From CAVVNP01 sp963800235 (GTDB lineage: Bacteria > Actinomycetota > Acidimicrobiia > Acidimicrobiales > Iamiaceae), in assembly GCA_963800235.1 (NCBI GenBank), contig CAWDAD010000001.1:1550001-1614000 (forward strand): DNA of 64,000 bases. Reading direction: 5' to 3'. Position 1 is the stretch's first letter. Each line of letters starts with the position of its first letter. Shown here piece after piece: positions 1-7,752 of this stretch. The position numbers were made by a program, and so were the translations under genes. The notes below the pieces were generated by a model. It saw only the letters and a list, made by a program, of their open reading frames with translations, did not search any database and was not told where the DNA came from.

Positions 1-24
1 ACCTGCGACACACGGTTTAGGAAA
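1..24 (-). other. Left attachment site with displaced tRNA-Arg 3' half
   Basis: Read on the minus strand this is the anticodon-loop core (TTTCCTAAACCGTG, 11-24) followed by a variable loop and the start of a T-stem (GCAGG). It matches the 3' half of a tRNA-Arg(CCU) but has a different variable loop and T-stem from the intact copy at 13732-13806. The rest of the T-arm and acceptor stem would lie beyond the window edge. I read it as the resident 3' half pushed aside by integration. Confidence 0.75.
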
Positions 25-57
25 AGGCCAAATGGCGTCCAGGCCGTGTCGCCTGGT

Positions 58-90
58 CCCGAAAACCCTTGTGCTGTAAGGGTTTTCGGG
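58..90. terminator. Perfect 13-bp hairpin near left end
   Basis: CCCGAAAACCCTT (58-70) and AAGGGTTTTCGGG (78-90) are perfect inverted repeats around a 7-nt loop. It lies about 100 nt downstream of the leftward AbiEi operon and inside the left end of the element, so it could be a terminator. No T-run follows. A role as a recombination accessory site is an alternative. Confidence 0.5.
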
Positions 91-130
91 GTGGCCGCTG
101 ACAGCCTGTCCCGGCCGATATCGACCAGTT

Positions 131-153
131 CATGGGACAAACCATGGGACAAA
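131..153 (+). repeat. Paired 11-bp repeats, candidate integrase arm sites (left)
   Basis: CATGGGACAAA occurs at 131-141 and again at 143-153 with one base between. The same pair in the same orientation lies at 13655-13677 by the integrase. Paired short direct repeats near both ends of an integrated element are typical of arm-type binding sites for tyrosine integrases. Confidence 0.6.
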
Positions 154-187
154 TCACGAGATGCACCCAGGGCGTCGCCACCATCCC

Positions 188-418
188 TCAGCCCGAACTG
201 AACAATCGTTGGTGAAAGGCCTCCACCGCGAGCACCGCGTCAGCTGCCAGGGTGGCCATGTCCAACTCCGGGTGATCGAGGTGCATCTGGCCGGCGTACG
301 CGGTCGGGCCCGCCGAGGACGACGAGCTCCGGTCGACTGCCGTAGCGGTGGACCACCCGAACGAGCGCGGCCCCCGGAGGCGGCGCGTGCGGCGTCGAGA
401 ACGCTCGGGGTCAGGCAC
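188..418 (-). pseudogene. Short partner of the AbiEi antitoxin, probably frameshifted
   Basis: A GTG start at 418 overlaps the stop of the AbiEi gene (411-413), an arrangement typical of a coupled toxin-antitoxin partner. The open frame encodes 76 residues. The last ~40 (from about GPTAYAGQMHLDHPEL) look like real protein with normal codon use. The Arg/Ser-rich stretch before it does not, while another frame there reads VVHRYGSRPELVVLGG. Two compensating frameshifts at G/C runs would join these into one protein. The usual AbiEii nucleotidyltransferase toxin (about 300 residues) is absent. I do not recognise the family. Confidence 0.35.
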
Positions 419-1421
419 CATCGACCACCTCGACGAGGTGCTCGGCTGCCTCTTCGCCGCGAACACCGGAGGCGCGCAGGTCGACAAAGACGCGCGGCCA
501 CGGTGCGACGCGCAGATCACCGGCGGGGGCCGACAACCGCTTGGTCACCGGTGTGGGGAACGGGCGCAGGACGAGGCGACCGCCGTCGATCGGCTTGAGG
601 CCGGCCCGGTCCGCCAGCGCATCGAGGGTCGCCGGCGTCGTGGCGTCGACGAAGACCTCCAGGCCGCTGACCTCCGTGAGGTAGGGGGCGACGACGGCGG
701 CGGCCGCGATGCCGGTAGCCGCCCAGGCCACACCCTCGGCATCCCATCGCCGGCCGAGCTCTGCCAGCTCGTGGGCGAGGTCGCCGAGGATCCCGACCCG
801 AAGGTGCAGCGATCGGGTGGTCGCGCCGGCGGCCACTGCATAGGCGGCCAAGATCGCTCGCCGGTCGACGATCTCACGCGCCGAAGCCCGCCCACGCGGC
901 GCGTTCGCCTTGAGGAGCCCGAACGTCGTCAACGTCGCCAGCGCCTTCGTCGCCGAGCCGGCTGACAAGCCGGTCGCGCGCTCGACCTCGGCCACGGTCG
1001 GCCGCGTACCGACCAGCAGTGCCTCGGCCGTGCCGATGACCGATGGCGTCCAGCGCGGCGTCGGCTGGGTCTTCGCGTCACGCCGCCCGGATCGTGAGAC
1101 GACGAGTCCCGGTAGGGAGAGCTCGGCAGCACCGGCCCCGTCCACCCATCCCAGACCGGCGTCAGCGACCGCAACGCGAGCCCCGGGTGACATGCGCCGT
1201 GCGACGACGACATCGACATCGCCGCCCGAACGATCGAGCAACGCACGGACATCGCCGAGCCAACCCTCCCCCGCCCACGCCGCACGAACACGAGTCGTCG
1301 CCACGTCCACGAGCGCGATGCCGTCGCCCGACGCCGCGAGGTCCACCGGCGTGCCTGCAGGGACGACGGCGCGGATCGCCTCCTCCACCCGTGCGAGGAC
1401 TGTTCGGCGGTCGTTCACCAC
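411..1421 (-). CDS. AbiEi-family antitoxin-like winged-helix regulator
   Basis: This 336-residue protein has the layout of actinobacterial AbiEi-type (type IV) antitoxins: an N-terminal region, a winged-helix segment around residues 125-180 (TVAEVERATGLSAGSATKAL), and a long C-terminal domain. Such antitoxins repress their own operon and neutralise a nucleotidyltransferase toxin. I chose the GTG at 1421 because a TATGTT -10 box ends 6 nt upstream, pointing to a leaderless start. An upstream GTG at 1457 lies inside the operator and is unlikely. No full AbiEii toxin follows, only a short damaged frame, so the antitoxin may be an orphan. The family call is from pattern recognition and moderately sure. 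Confidence 0.65.
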   Translation of the reverse strand: MVNDRRTVLARVEEAIRAVVPAGTPVDLAASGDGIALVDVATTRVRAAWAGEGWLGDVRALLDRSGGDVDVVVARRMSPGARVAVADAGLGWVDGAGAAELSLPGLVVSRSGRRDAKTQPTPRWTPSVIGTAEALLVGTRPTVAEVERATGLSAGSATKALATLTTFGLLKANAPRGRASAREIVDRRAILAAYAVAAGATTRSLHLRVGILGDLAHELAELGRRWDAEGVAWAATGIAAAAVVAPYLTEVSGLEVFVDATTPATLDALADRAGLKPIDGGRLVLRPFPTPVTKRLSAPAGDLRVAPWPRVFVDLRASGVRGEEAAEHLVEVVDGA

Positions 1422-1427
1422 AACGAC

Positions 1428-1491
1428 AACATACCTCACAGAATGTGTAATCCTCACTACGCAAGTGAGGATTACACCAGAGTGAGGATTA
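1428..1491 (-). promoter_or_regulatory. Promoter and palindromic operator of the AbiEi gene
   Basis: A perfect 14-bp inverted repeat, GTGTAATCCTCACT (1445-1458) and its complement (1464-1477), is separated by 5 bp. A third half-site, AGTGAGGATTA, lies at 1481-1491. The candidate -10 box TATGTT (1428-1433, minus strand) is 6 nt from the GTG start, so the palindrome covers the -35 region. AbiEi antitoxins are known to autoregulate through inverted repeats, which fits. Confidence 0.75.
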
Positions 1492-1547
1492 TGCGAACAT
1501 CCGGGCAGCCGTCGTGAGGGCGTCGGTCCGAGCCCGACACTCGCCGT

Positions 1548-2234
1548 TCACGGGTAGACGTTGCCGGTCTCGATGATGCGCCAGTCGCCGCCGAGCTTGG
1601 CCAGCACGATGGTGACGGCCCAGCCGGGCCGGGCGAGATCGCTGGCCTTCCTCGGCACCTTGACGGGTCCGATGCCGCCGTCGAACCAGAGCGCGCCCGG
1701 CTCGACCCGCTCGATGCAGAGCTGATCCTCGATCCAGTCCTCGTCGGGGACGGAGTCAGGATCGAACGGCGGCACGCGTCGGGTCTCCTCGAAGAGGAGG
1801 GCGCTGAGCTTCTCGGCCTTGGGCAGTTCGTCACCAGCGTCGGCGCCACGGTCGCGCATGTCCGCGGCGGCGACGGCGTCGACGTAGCCGTTGGCCTCGA
1901 GCCACCGGCCCAGCTTCTTGGTCACCGTGCCGCACGCCTTGAGCAGCTCCTGGCCGGCCATGACCTTGCGGATGACGAACCAGTCGAGGAACTGCCCGAT
2001 CTGTTCGGGGATGAGCTTCGGTCCGAACAGGTGGCAGAACGCCTCCTCGTCGCCGGCCTCGTAGGCCTTCTCGAAGCGCTTGCGATCGAACTCGGACACC
2101 AGCAGGTGTCCGTAGCCGTTCATGCAGTCCCGCAGCAGGTAGACGACCTCGGCGTAGTTGCGGAATGTCCGCTCGGCCAGCCGTTCCTGTTGCTCGGCCA
2201 GGAACGCGTCCAGGGCCTCGTCGATCGTGGTCAT
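1548..2234 (-). CDS. Hypothetical protein paired with pRiA4b ORF-3 protein
   Basis: This 228-residue protein starts at an ATG whose ATGA overlaps the stop of the upstream pRiA4b-like gene, so the two are translationally coupled. The N-terminus (MTTIDEALDAFLAEQQ) resembles the SAM-like core-binding region of tyrosine recombinases, but no catalytic domain follows. The C-terminal part (from about residue 165) is a small beta-rich segment ending in WRIIETGNVYP. I do not recognise a function. Confidence 0.75.
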   Translation of the reverse strand: MTTIDEALDAFLAEQQERLAERTFRNYAEVVYLLRDCMNGYGHLLVSEFDRKRFEKAYEAGDEEAFCHLFGPKLIPEQIGQFLDWFVIRKVMAGQELLKACGTVTKKLGRWLEANGYVDAVAAADMRDRGADAGDELPKAEKLSALLFEETRRVPPFDPDSVPDEDWIEDQLCIERVEPGALWFDGGIGPVKVPRKASDLARPGWAVTIVLAKLGGDWRIIETGNVYP

Positions 2235-2782
2235 CGTCCGTGCTCCTGCCGCCACCGCCACTCGGGGAGGATCGGTGGCAGGTCCTGTCCCCCAGGGTCC
2301 GCTGGCACCCGGCTCTCGCCGTCGTCTCCATCCCAGCGCCGTCCGTACTGGTCGGGCAGGGTCCCCCAGCCCCAGTAGGACAGGGGTCGATCGGGTTCGA
2401 TGCCGAGCTGCTCGAGGGGGTCGATCCGCTTGGGGCCGATCGTGCAGAGGTGCTGCCAGTTGTCGCCGAGGTCGAACGTGTAGGCGAACTGCTCACCGAG
2501 GGCGAGCCGGCTCAACTTCGCGGTGCTGATCTCGACGGCGTCCTCGGGCGGGTCGTAGTAGGGGTCGGCCTGGGAGATGCGCGTCCCGTCGGCGAGCACG
2601 AACTCGCTCAGATGGGCGAAGTCCCAGCGACCGAACGCCGTGTTGATGGCCTCGGCCAGACCTTCGAAGGTGTGTCGCTGCGCGGCGGCGAGGATGCGCC
2701 CGGGCCGAGGCCAGAGGTCCTCACCCTGCCCGCCGATGAGATCGACCCGGATGCTCAACCACGTTCGTGTCACGCCCTCCAC
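2231..2782 (-). CDS. pRiA4b ORF-3-like protein
   Basis: The 183-residue product matches the plasmid pRiA4b ORF-3 family: an early beta-strand with W-L-S-I-R, the segment TFEGLAEAINTAFGRW, then YTFDLGDNWQH, the family's best conserved motif, at about residues 100-110. The biochemical role of the family is unknown, though members are frequent on plasmids and mobile elements. It has a GTG start and is followed in overlap by the 228-residue hypothetical gene, so the pair is probably one operon. Confidence 0.8.
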   Translation of the reverse strand: MEGVTRTWLSIRVDLIGGQGEDLWPRPGRILAAAQRHTFEGLAEAINTAFGRWDFAHLSEFVLADGTRISQADPYYDPPEDAVEISTAKLSRLALGEQFAYTFDLGDNWQHLCTIGPKRIDPLEQLGIEPDRPLSYWGWGTLPDQYGRRWDGDDGESRVPADPGGQDLPPILPEWRWRQEHGR

Positions 2783-2803
2783 TCTGTCGCAGACGCGGGC
2801 GCG

Positions 2804-3229
2804 TCACGTGGTGGTGACGGCGACCGCCATGCCGATCGATGTGGCTGCCGCCCCGAGATCGTGGTCACCGGTGACGAAGACGAGCTCGTCGTCGATGGCC
2901 AGCCGCGCGGACGCGAGGTGGACGGCGTCATAGCCACGCAGCGCGTGGGCCTGGGCGAGCACACCGGCAGACCGGGCGACATCGGCGGAGACCTCGAGGT
3001 GGTCGATCTCCAAGGCCAGCGAGTCCAACTCCTCGACCGCGTCGACCAGGGCCCTGACGCTCAGCCGACGAGAACGCTGAGCTTGGGCCAGGGCAGCACG
3101 CGCCTCCGGATAGATCAGACGAGAGCTGATCGTCCGGGCCGCTTCGTCCCACAACCGAGCGCACGTGGCAGAGGCGGGCTCATCGATGATGAGGGGGATG
3201 AGCGCAGACGTGTCGAAGTACGAGATCAC
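2804..3229 (-). CDS. vapC: VapC-type PIN-domain toxin
   Basis: A 141-residue PIN-domain ribonuclease with the expected acidic residues: D6 in FDTSAL, E42 in IYPEARAAL, D101 in GYDAVHLASA, and D122/D124 in TGDHDL. PIN toxins cleave RNA (tRNA or rRNA) and are held inactive by the partner antitoxin. The GTG start overlaps the antitoxin stop (GTGA at 3226-3229). All key residues are present, so the toxin looks active. Confidence 0.9.
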   Translation of the reverse strand: MISYFDTSALIPLIIDEPASATCARLWDEAARTISSRLIYPEARAALAQAQRSRRLSVRALVDAVEELDSLALEIDHLEVSADVARSAGVLAQAHALRGYDAVHLASARLAIDDELVFVTGDHDLGAAATSIGMAVAVTTT

Positions 3230-3483
3230 CGGCGCTGCTCGGCCACCAGGTCGCTGACCGATCCGCTCGCTTTGATCCGTCGCCCCGCCCGGGGACGCTT
3301 GACGCGCTGCGCCGGTGAGATCACTCCGTCGGAGATCAGCCGGTCGATCGTCCGAGGCTGATCGAGCGGCACCAACCGGGCCACGGCCTTGCCGTGATCC
3401 GTCACCGTCACCTCTCCCCCCTCACGCACGGCCTCCAGGTAGCGGCTGAGATGATCTCTGAGCTCTCGGACTCCAGCTTCCAT
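3226..3483 (-). CDS. vapB: Phd/YefM-type (VapB) antitoxin
   Basis: An 85-residue antitoxin starting MEAGVRELRDHLSRYL, followed by GEVTVTDHGKAVARLVPL, the standard Phd/YefM DNA-binding fold. The C-terminal tail (RPRAGRRIKASGSVSDLV) would wrap the toxin. The ATG at 3483 is chosen over longer in-frame starts because homology begins there and a CATACT -10 box lies 6 nt upstream. It overlaps vapC by four bases. Confidence 0.9.
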   Translation of the reverse strand: MEAGVRELRDHLSRYLEAVREGGEVTVTDHGKAVARLVPLDQPRTIDRLISDGVISPAQRVKRPRAGRRIKASGSVSDLVAEQRR

Positions 3484-3489
3484 CGTCCC

Positions 3490-3530
3490 AGTATGGCGCT
3501 TTTTTAACATATGCAACTGGCCATATATCG
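3490..3530 (-). promoter_or_regulatory. AT-rich vapBC promoter
   Basis: An AT-rich island in otherwise GC-rich DNA upstream of vapB. It holds CATACT (3490-3495, minus strand) 6 nt before the ATG and TTGCAT about 15 nt further up. Overlapping half-palindromes (CATATG, CCATATAT) are likely binding sites for the antitoxin or complex. Confidence 0.5.
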
Positions 3531-3619
3531 CGACCGGCCACGGCCCGGCCCACCGTGCGGCGAGGGCACCCTCGGCCGGCGACCCTGACAGCAGCTCGGT
3601 GTCGTGGGAGTGCGGGGAT

Positions 3620-3892
3620 TCACGTGCCTTCCGTTGGCATGGCGATCGCTGGTGGCGCATCAGCGAGGCGTTGGAGGCTGGCGGTGGGGACGCGGAGTAG
3701 GCGGCCGAGGCGTATGACGGGGATGCCGGTTTGGCCGTTGGTGGCGAGCCATTGGCGGGCGAGCTCGTAGGCGGCGCCGCGGCTGATGCGCAGGATCTTG
3801 GCCGCTTCCTCGACCTTCAAGAACGGGCCGGGCGGCGGCGGTGGTGGCTGGTCGTCGGGTGGGAGGGTGAGCGCGGGCTGGTGTTGTTCCAT
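3620..3892 (-). CDS. AlpA/excisionase-like helix-turn-helix protein
   Basis: A 90-residue protein with a proline-rich N-terminus and a MerR-like HTH_17 segment at about residues 25-75: FLKVEEAAKILRISRGAAYE, then IPVIRLGRLLRVPTASLQRL. Small proteins of this type act as excision directionality factors or regulators of the integrase and often sit beside relaxase genes in actinobacterial elements. The start is the ATG at 3892. It is the best candidate for the element's Xis. Confidence 0.75.
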   Translation of the reverse strand: MEQHQPALTLPPDDQPPPPPPGPFLKVEEAAKILRISRGAAYELARQWLATNGQTGIPVIRLGRLLRVPTASLQRLADAPPAIAMPTEGT

Positions 3893-3893
3893 G

Positions 3894-3905
3894 CCCACCT
3901 ATGGC
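3894..3905 (-). promoter_or_regulatory. GCCATAGGTGGG motif, copy 1
   Basis: The 12-mer GCCATAGGTGGG (minus strand) lies immediately before the ATG of the AlpA-like gene. The same 12-mer occurs at 6643-6654 upstream of the relaxase. CATAGG could be a -10 element, making the AlpA-like gene leaderless, or the motif could be a shared operator for the two transfer and excision genes. Confidence 0.4.
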
Positions 3906-3967
3906 GTCCGTATTGGTCGAGTTGAGACAAGACGATCCGAACCGGCCAACGGCGGGCCGGGAGCGGG

Positions 3968-6598
3968 TCACATCCGCAGCCGAGGTGCGTTCCTCGGTTG
4001 GTCGTGTCGACCTGGTGATTGCTGTGCGGGGTCGTGGGCGGTGGTGTTGGGTGATCGGGTGGCCCGGGGGTGGGTGCCTCGGAGGGTGGCGTGGGTGGTG
4101 AGGGCGGAGTCGCCGGTGGCGGGCCGGTTGATGATGCCGGCGAGTTGGTCGCCTGGGTCGAGCGTGCCGGTGGGGTCGGGGAGGTAGGCGAGGTTGGTGT
4201 GTCGTCCTCGGGTGAGGGCGACGTAGGCGTGGTTGCGGCTGGTGCCGGGTTCGAGCACCGCGATACCGACATCGACGGTGTCGCCCTGGTTGCCGTACCC
4301 GGTGACCGCCCACCCCAACTCGACATGGGCCGCCACGTACCCGGCCGGGAGGGTCACGGCTCCTCGTTGGGGGTGAGTGACGGTGAGAGCGCCGTCGGGC
4401 TCGAGGCCGGTGACGGTCCAGGTGTGGCGGTTGCGGACCCGTTCCCCTTCAGTTGTGCGCAGGTGGGGGTCGTTGCGGCGGGTGGCGATCCGGTCGCCGA
4501 TGCCGACGGCGGTCCTGTCGTTCAGCTCGATGCGGTTGTCGCCGGCGGCGGGGTGGCGGCGCTGTTGAATGGCCTGGTTGATGGCGCGGGACGTGTCGGC
4601 GCTGTTGGTGGTCACGGCGACGGCCAGCCCGTTGTCACTGTGTCGTCGGTGTAAGTCGGCGATCTGACGGCCCAGCAACGCAGGATGTACGGCGTGAAGC
4701 CGGTCGTGCTGGTTGTAGAGGTGGGCGGCGTCGGGGTCACCGGCGCGGAGCGCGAGGCTGGCTTGGGCTTCCCAGGGGTTGGTGAACCGACGGGGCGCGG
4801 TGAGCTCGACGTGGGGGAGGGTGTTGGTCCAGTGGGCGAACACGCCGCCCCGACCGACGGCGGGGAGTTGATCGGGGTCCCCGACAGCCACGAGCCGCCA
4901 CTGATGACGATGGACGAGGTTGACCAGCCGCGCGAGGTCGTCGGTGCCAGTCATCCCGGCTTCGTCCAAGATCACCGTGGTCCCTGCCGGCGCTGGCCGG
5001 GTCGGGTCGGTGTGGCGGGTGAGGAACCCGGCCAGGGTCTCGGTCGGACAACCGGCCTCGACGCCCAGCACATCGGCTGCCTTCCCTGATGGCGCCAACC
5101 CGACCACCGGACGGCCGGCCGCGCGCAGCTCGCCGACCGCAGCGGCAGTGGCGGTGGTCTTGCCGGTGCCGGCCGGGCCGACCACCACGACCAGATCAGC
5201 GGTACCAGCCATCGCCGCAACTGCGATCCGAGTTGGGTCGTCGCCTGGCGGTGCTGGTTGCTCGGTGCTGGCCCGGGCCCACCGTTGAAGCCGCTGTTCC
5301 TGGTTGAGTACTGCGACGGTGGTGAGCCGGCGGTCGGTGACGTGCTCAAGCACAGGCCGACCGTCGCGACGACGCAGCCGTCGGGGCTGGTACGGGGACA
5401 AGTCAAAGCAGCGGGCCTCGGCCCGCGTGGCGAGCTGATCGATGCGCTCCACCAGGTCGCTGGCGGAGCCAGCTGCATTCGGTGGGAGGAGGGTGGCGGT
5501 GTGGCGGGCCAGGTCGGCACGCAGCCAACTGGCGGACTCCTCGCTCACCCGGCGTAGCACCTCGACCACGATGTCGATGTCGGATGGTGCCGGCCTGTCA
5601 CCGGTGTGCCGGAGCCGTGCCGGGGTGAGCGAGGCGGGGTCGAGTCCAGCTTCTGTCGCCTGGTCGGTCCAGGTGTCGTGCAATGCGGCAGCGTCGATGC
5701 CATGTGTCTTGGTGGGACGGGAGGCGAGCACAGCGGATCGTTCCAGACGGGCGATGGTCCGCGGGTCAGGGTCCTCGCCGTCGTGCTCGGCGCTCCACCG
5801 CTCGATCAGCTCGGCAACCTTGACGTCGATCTGGGCGCTGCGCTGCGAGAACACCGACCGCACGCGCTCAGGCACAGCAGTGAGATCGGCCTGCCCGCCG
5901 TCCACGGGTTCCCAGGCGACACCGAGCCGGGCGGTGAGCTCGGTGCGCAGGGCGGCGTCGTAGATCCAGCCGATGCTGCGTTGCTGGTACTTCAAGAACC
6001 GGGCATCCAACGACAACCACCGACCATCACCGTCTTGGACCTTGGCGGAGATCACGGCATGGGTGTGCAGCTGGGGGTCCATCGACCGCGACGTGTGCTG
6101 ACGGAACAACGCCGCCACGATGCCCTGGGTGTCGACCTGATGGATCCCGTCGCGACCCCGTCGGGTGACCGCCCCGTGCGTCTCGAACCAGCCCAGCGCG
6201 GCATCGACGGCGGCGTCGTGAGCGGCCAGGACCTCGGCGCGCACCCACCAATTGGGCGTGACCGCCCACAACGTCGACACCGACTTGGGGGCCGAGAACG
6301 TCGCATCGAACCCCCGAGCCGAGGTTTCCCCGAACCGCCGTCCCAACGGCTTGCCGGTCTGCGGGTCGCGGCCCTCCAGCAGCGCCCGCAAGTCGGGCCC
6401 GGCGACGTCACCGCCGAGGCCGACGGCGTCGAGTCCGTGGCCGAACCACCGGCCCGCCGGCTCATCCGGATCCAAGTAGTAATCGACCGGACCCCGACTG
6501 GGACCGTCCATGCCGGCCCGGTCCTCCGCCAGCCCGGCGTAGTACGCGAGCAAACCGTCGAGCCGATCGGTCGACGCCTTGAGCGTCGTCACGCGCAT
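3968..6598 (-). CDS. MobF-family conjugative relaxase-helicase (TraA/TrwC-like)
   Basis: An 876-residue relaxase. It has the N-terminal tyrosine pair Y19-Y20, FDATFSAPKSVS at 97-108, and the metal-binding histidines H168, H178 and H180 (RQHTS...QLHTHAVI) of the TrwC domain. A RecD-like helicase follows, with GPAGTGKTT (Walker A) and ILDEAGMTG (Walker B), and the conserved late helicase motif HAYVALTRGRH. It would nick the element's oriT and unwind the strand for conjugal transfer. The ATG at 6598 is chosen because the TrwC fold starts MRVTTLKAS. The C-terminal ~50 residues are low complexity. No coupling protein or secretion genes accompany it. Confidence 0.9.
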   Translation of the reverse strand: MRVTTLKASTDRLDGLLAYYAGLAEDRAGMDGPSRGPVDYYLDPDEPAGRWFGHGLDAVGLGGDVAGPDLRALLEGRDPQTGKPLGRRFGETSARGFDATFSAPKSVSTLWAVTPNWWVRAEVLAAHDAAVDAALGWFETHGAVTRRGRDGIHQVDTQGIVAALFRQHTSRSMDPQLHTHAVISAKVQDGDGRWLSLDARFLKYQQRSIGWIYDAALRTELTARLGVAWEPVDGGQADLTAVPERVRSVFSQRSAQIDVKVAELIERWSAEHDGEDPDPRTIARLERSAVLASRPTKTHGIDAAALHDTWTDQATEAGLDPASLTPARLRHTGDRPAPSDIDIVVEVLRRVSEESASWLRADLARHTATLLPPNAAGSASDLVERIDQLATRAEARCFDLSPYQPRRLRRRDGRPVLEHVTDRRLTTVAVLNQEQRLQRWARASTEQPAPPGDDPTRIAVAAMAGTADLVVVVGPAGTGKTTATAAAVGELRAAGRPVVGLAPSGKAADVLGVEAGCPTETLAGFLTRHTDPTRPAPAGTTVILDEAGMTGTDDLARLVNLVHRHQWRLVAVGDPDQLPAVGRGGVFAHWTNTLPHVELTAPRRFTNPWEAQASLALRAGDPDAAHLYNQHDRLHAVHPALLGRQIADLHRRHSDNGLAVAVTTNSADTSRAINQAIQQRRHPAAGDNRIELNDRTAVGIGDRIATRRNDPHLRTTEGERVRNRHTWTVTGLEPDGALTVTHPQRGAVTLPAGYVAAHVELGWAVTGYGNQGDTVDVGIAVLEPGTSRNHAYVALTRGRHTNLAYLPDPTGTLDPGDQLAGIINRPATGDSALTTHATLRGTHPRATRSPNTTAHDPAQQSPGRHDQPRNAPRLRM

Positions 6599-6642
6599 CA
6601 CCGCAGCGCGCTGCCCGGCTGGAATGCACCCGTCTGTCCCAC

Positions 6643-6654
6643 ACCCACCTATGG
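6643..6654 (-). promoter_or_regulatory. GCCATAGGTGGG motif, copy 2
   Basis: Identical to the 12-mer at 3894-3905 and placed about 45 nt before the relaxase ATG. It is the likely promoter or operator of the relaxase gene. The surrounding 6599-6827 stretch has no gene and is a natural place to look for oriT, though I cannot identify a nic site by eye. Confidence 0.35.
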
Positions 6655-6827
6655 CATGCGAAGAAGCCGAGATGCGACTGGACTTGAGCAGCTCGGGTGG
6701 CGGGCGAACGCCTCGGCGCCACGCTGGCGACCCACGGCGGGGCACCGGGGCGTGGCGGCGGCGGTCGTGGGTGACCTCCATAGTTGACCGGTAAGCGATC
6801 TCAGCTGATCTGGTCGCTGCCGGGCTA

Positions 6828-7145
6828 GTGACGAGAGCTGACGGTGCGTCAGGACGGGGACGTTCGGGCAGCCAACTGGGGACCATCGCCTTTCCACCGC
6901 TGTCGAGCACCTGGGGGCCGAACCCGCCAAAGACGGCCGACATCTTGGGCCACGCCAGCCACGTCATGCCCCGCACTGTCTACGCACACGCCGTCGCGCC
7001 GACCGTCGACACCGCCGTCAACCCGATGGCGCCCTTGGCAGCCATCGAAGCCCGGGCAGCGAAACCGGGTGAGGATCATCGCACGCTGGCGAAGCCACCG
7101 GCTCGACGTCCCGTCGCGACGGAGCCTGATCCGATGGCGACGTAG
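6828..7145 (+). pseudogene. C-terminal remnant of a tyrosine recombinase
   Basis: The second half of this 105-codon frame reads DILGHASHVMPRTVYAHAV followed by APTVDTAVNPMAPLA, the usual end of a phage-type integrase. The GHAS histidine and the catalytic tyrosine (in VYAHA) are both recognisable, but the rest of the catalytic domain and the N-terminal domains are missing. The first half has no coherent similarity that I can see. It is a relic of a second integrase, distinct from the intact one at 12465-13631. Confidence 0.6.
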
Positions 7146-7148
7146 CGT
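7143..7148 (+). promoter_or_regulatory. -10 box of the DUF433 antitoxin
   Basis: TAGCGT ends 7 nt before the GTG start at 7156, which predicts a leaderless transcript of the toxin-antitoxin pair. Confidence 0.5.
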
Positions 7149-7155
7149 TGCTGCT

Positions 7156-7395
7156 GTGACCGAAACGCAGCGCGAACAGATCGCGTGGGATCCGAAGATC
7201 TGCCACGGCCAGGCCGTGATCGCTGGAACGCGGACCATGGTCAGCGCCGTCCTCGATTGCGTCGCCGCCGCCGGGATGACCGAGGCCGAGATCCTCGCTG
7301 ACTACCCGACACTCGACGTCGATGAAATCCGAGCCTCTGCGGCATACGGCGCCGAACTCGCCCGAGACGAGTACCCCACCGTCGTCGCCGGTTGA
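7156..7395 (+). CDS. DUF433-family antitoxin
   Basis: A 79-residue DUF433 protein: IAWDPKICHGQAVIAGTR, then MTEAEILADYPTLDVDEIRA. DUF433 proteins are small winged-helix antitoxins paired with DUF5615 PIN-like toxins, which is the arrangement here. The GTG at 7156 gives the standard family length. The stop overlaps the TTG start of the toxin frame (7392-7395). Confidence 0.85.
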   Translation: MTETQREQIAWDPKICHGQAVIAGTRTMVSAVLDCVAAAGMTEAEILADYPTLDVDEIRASAAYGAELARDEYPTVVAG

Positions 7396-7752
7396 AGATC
7401 AAGCTCGAAGAGAACCAGCCCGTCCGGGTCGCCGCGATCGTCGCTGCTCACGGCCACGACGTGGACACAGCGGTCGACGAGGGCCTTGGCGGCGCCGACG
7501 ACGCCACCATCTCCGAGGTCGCGACACATGCCGAGCGCCTCGTCCTGACCCTGGACCGAGGGTTCGGGGACGTTCGTCGCTACCCACCCGGCACACACGC
7601 CGGCATCCTCGTGTTTGCGCGTCGAGGATCAGTCGGCACCGGCCGTCGCCGCAACCGTCGAAGCTCTGCTAGATGCCGTCGACCTGGATGGCCTCAGTGG
7701 GTGCGTCGCCGTGTACTTCGACGGGAACCTGCGCATCCGGCCACCATCCTGA
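7392..7752 (+). pseudogene. DUF5615 PIN-like toxin, frameshifted
   Basis: The first ~75 codons match DUF5615 (Mut7-C-like) toxins: KIKLEENQPVRVAAIVAAHG and LVLTLDRGFGDVRRYPPGTH. After GILVF, at about 7616-7620, the original frame is lost by one extra base. The true C-terminus continues in the next frame (RVEDQSAPAVAATVEALLDA to IRPPS) and stops at 7750-7752. The family's usual LDENLP is LEENQP here, so the first catalytic Asp is also changed. The toxin is probably dead by two independent lesions. Confidence 0.75.

Noticed and set aside
1492..1547. Riboswitch or small RNA downstream of the 1548 gene
   Set aside because: Too short, with no stable fold by eye; only the operator half-site lies next to it.
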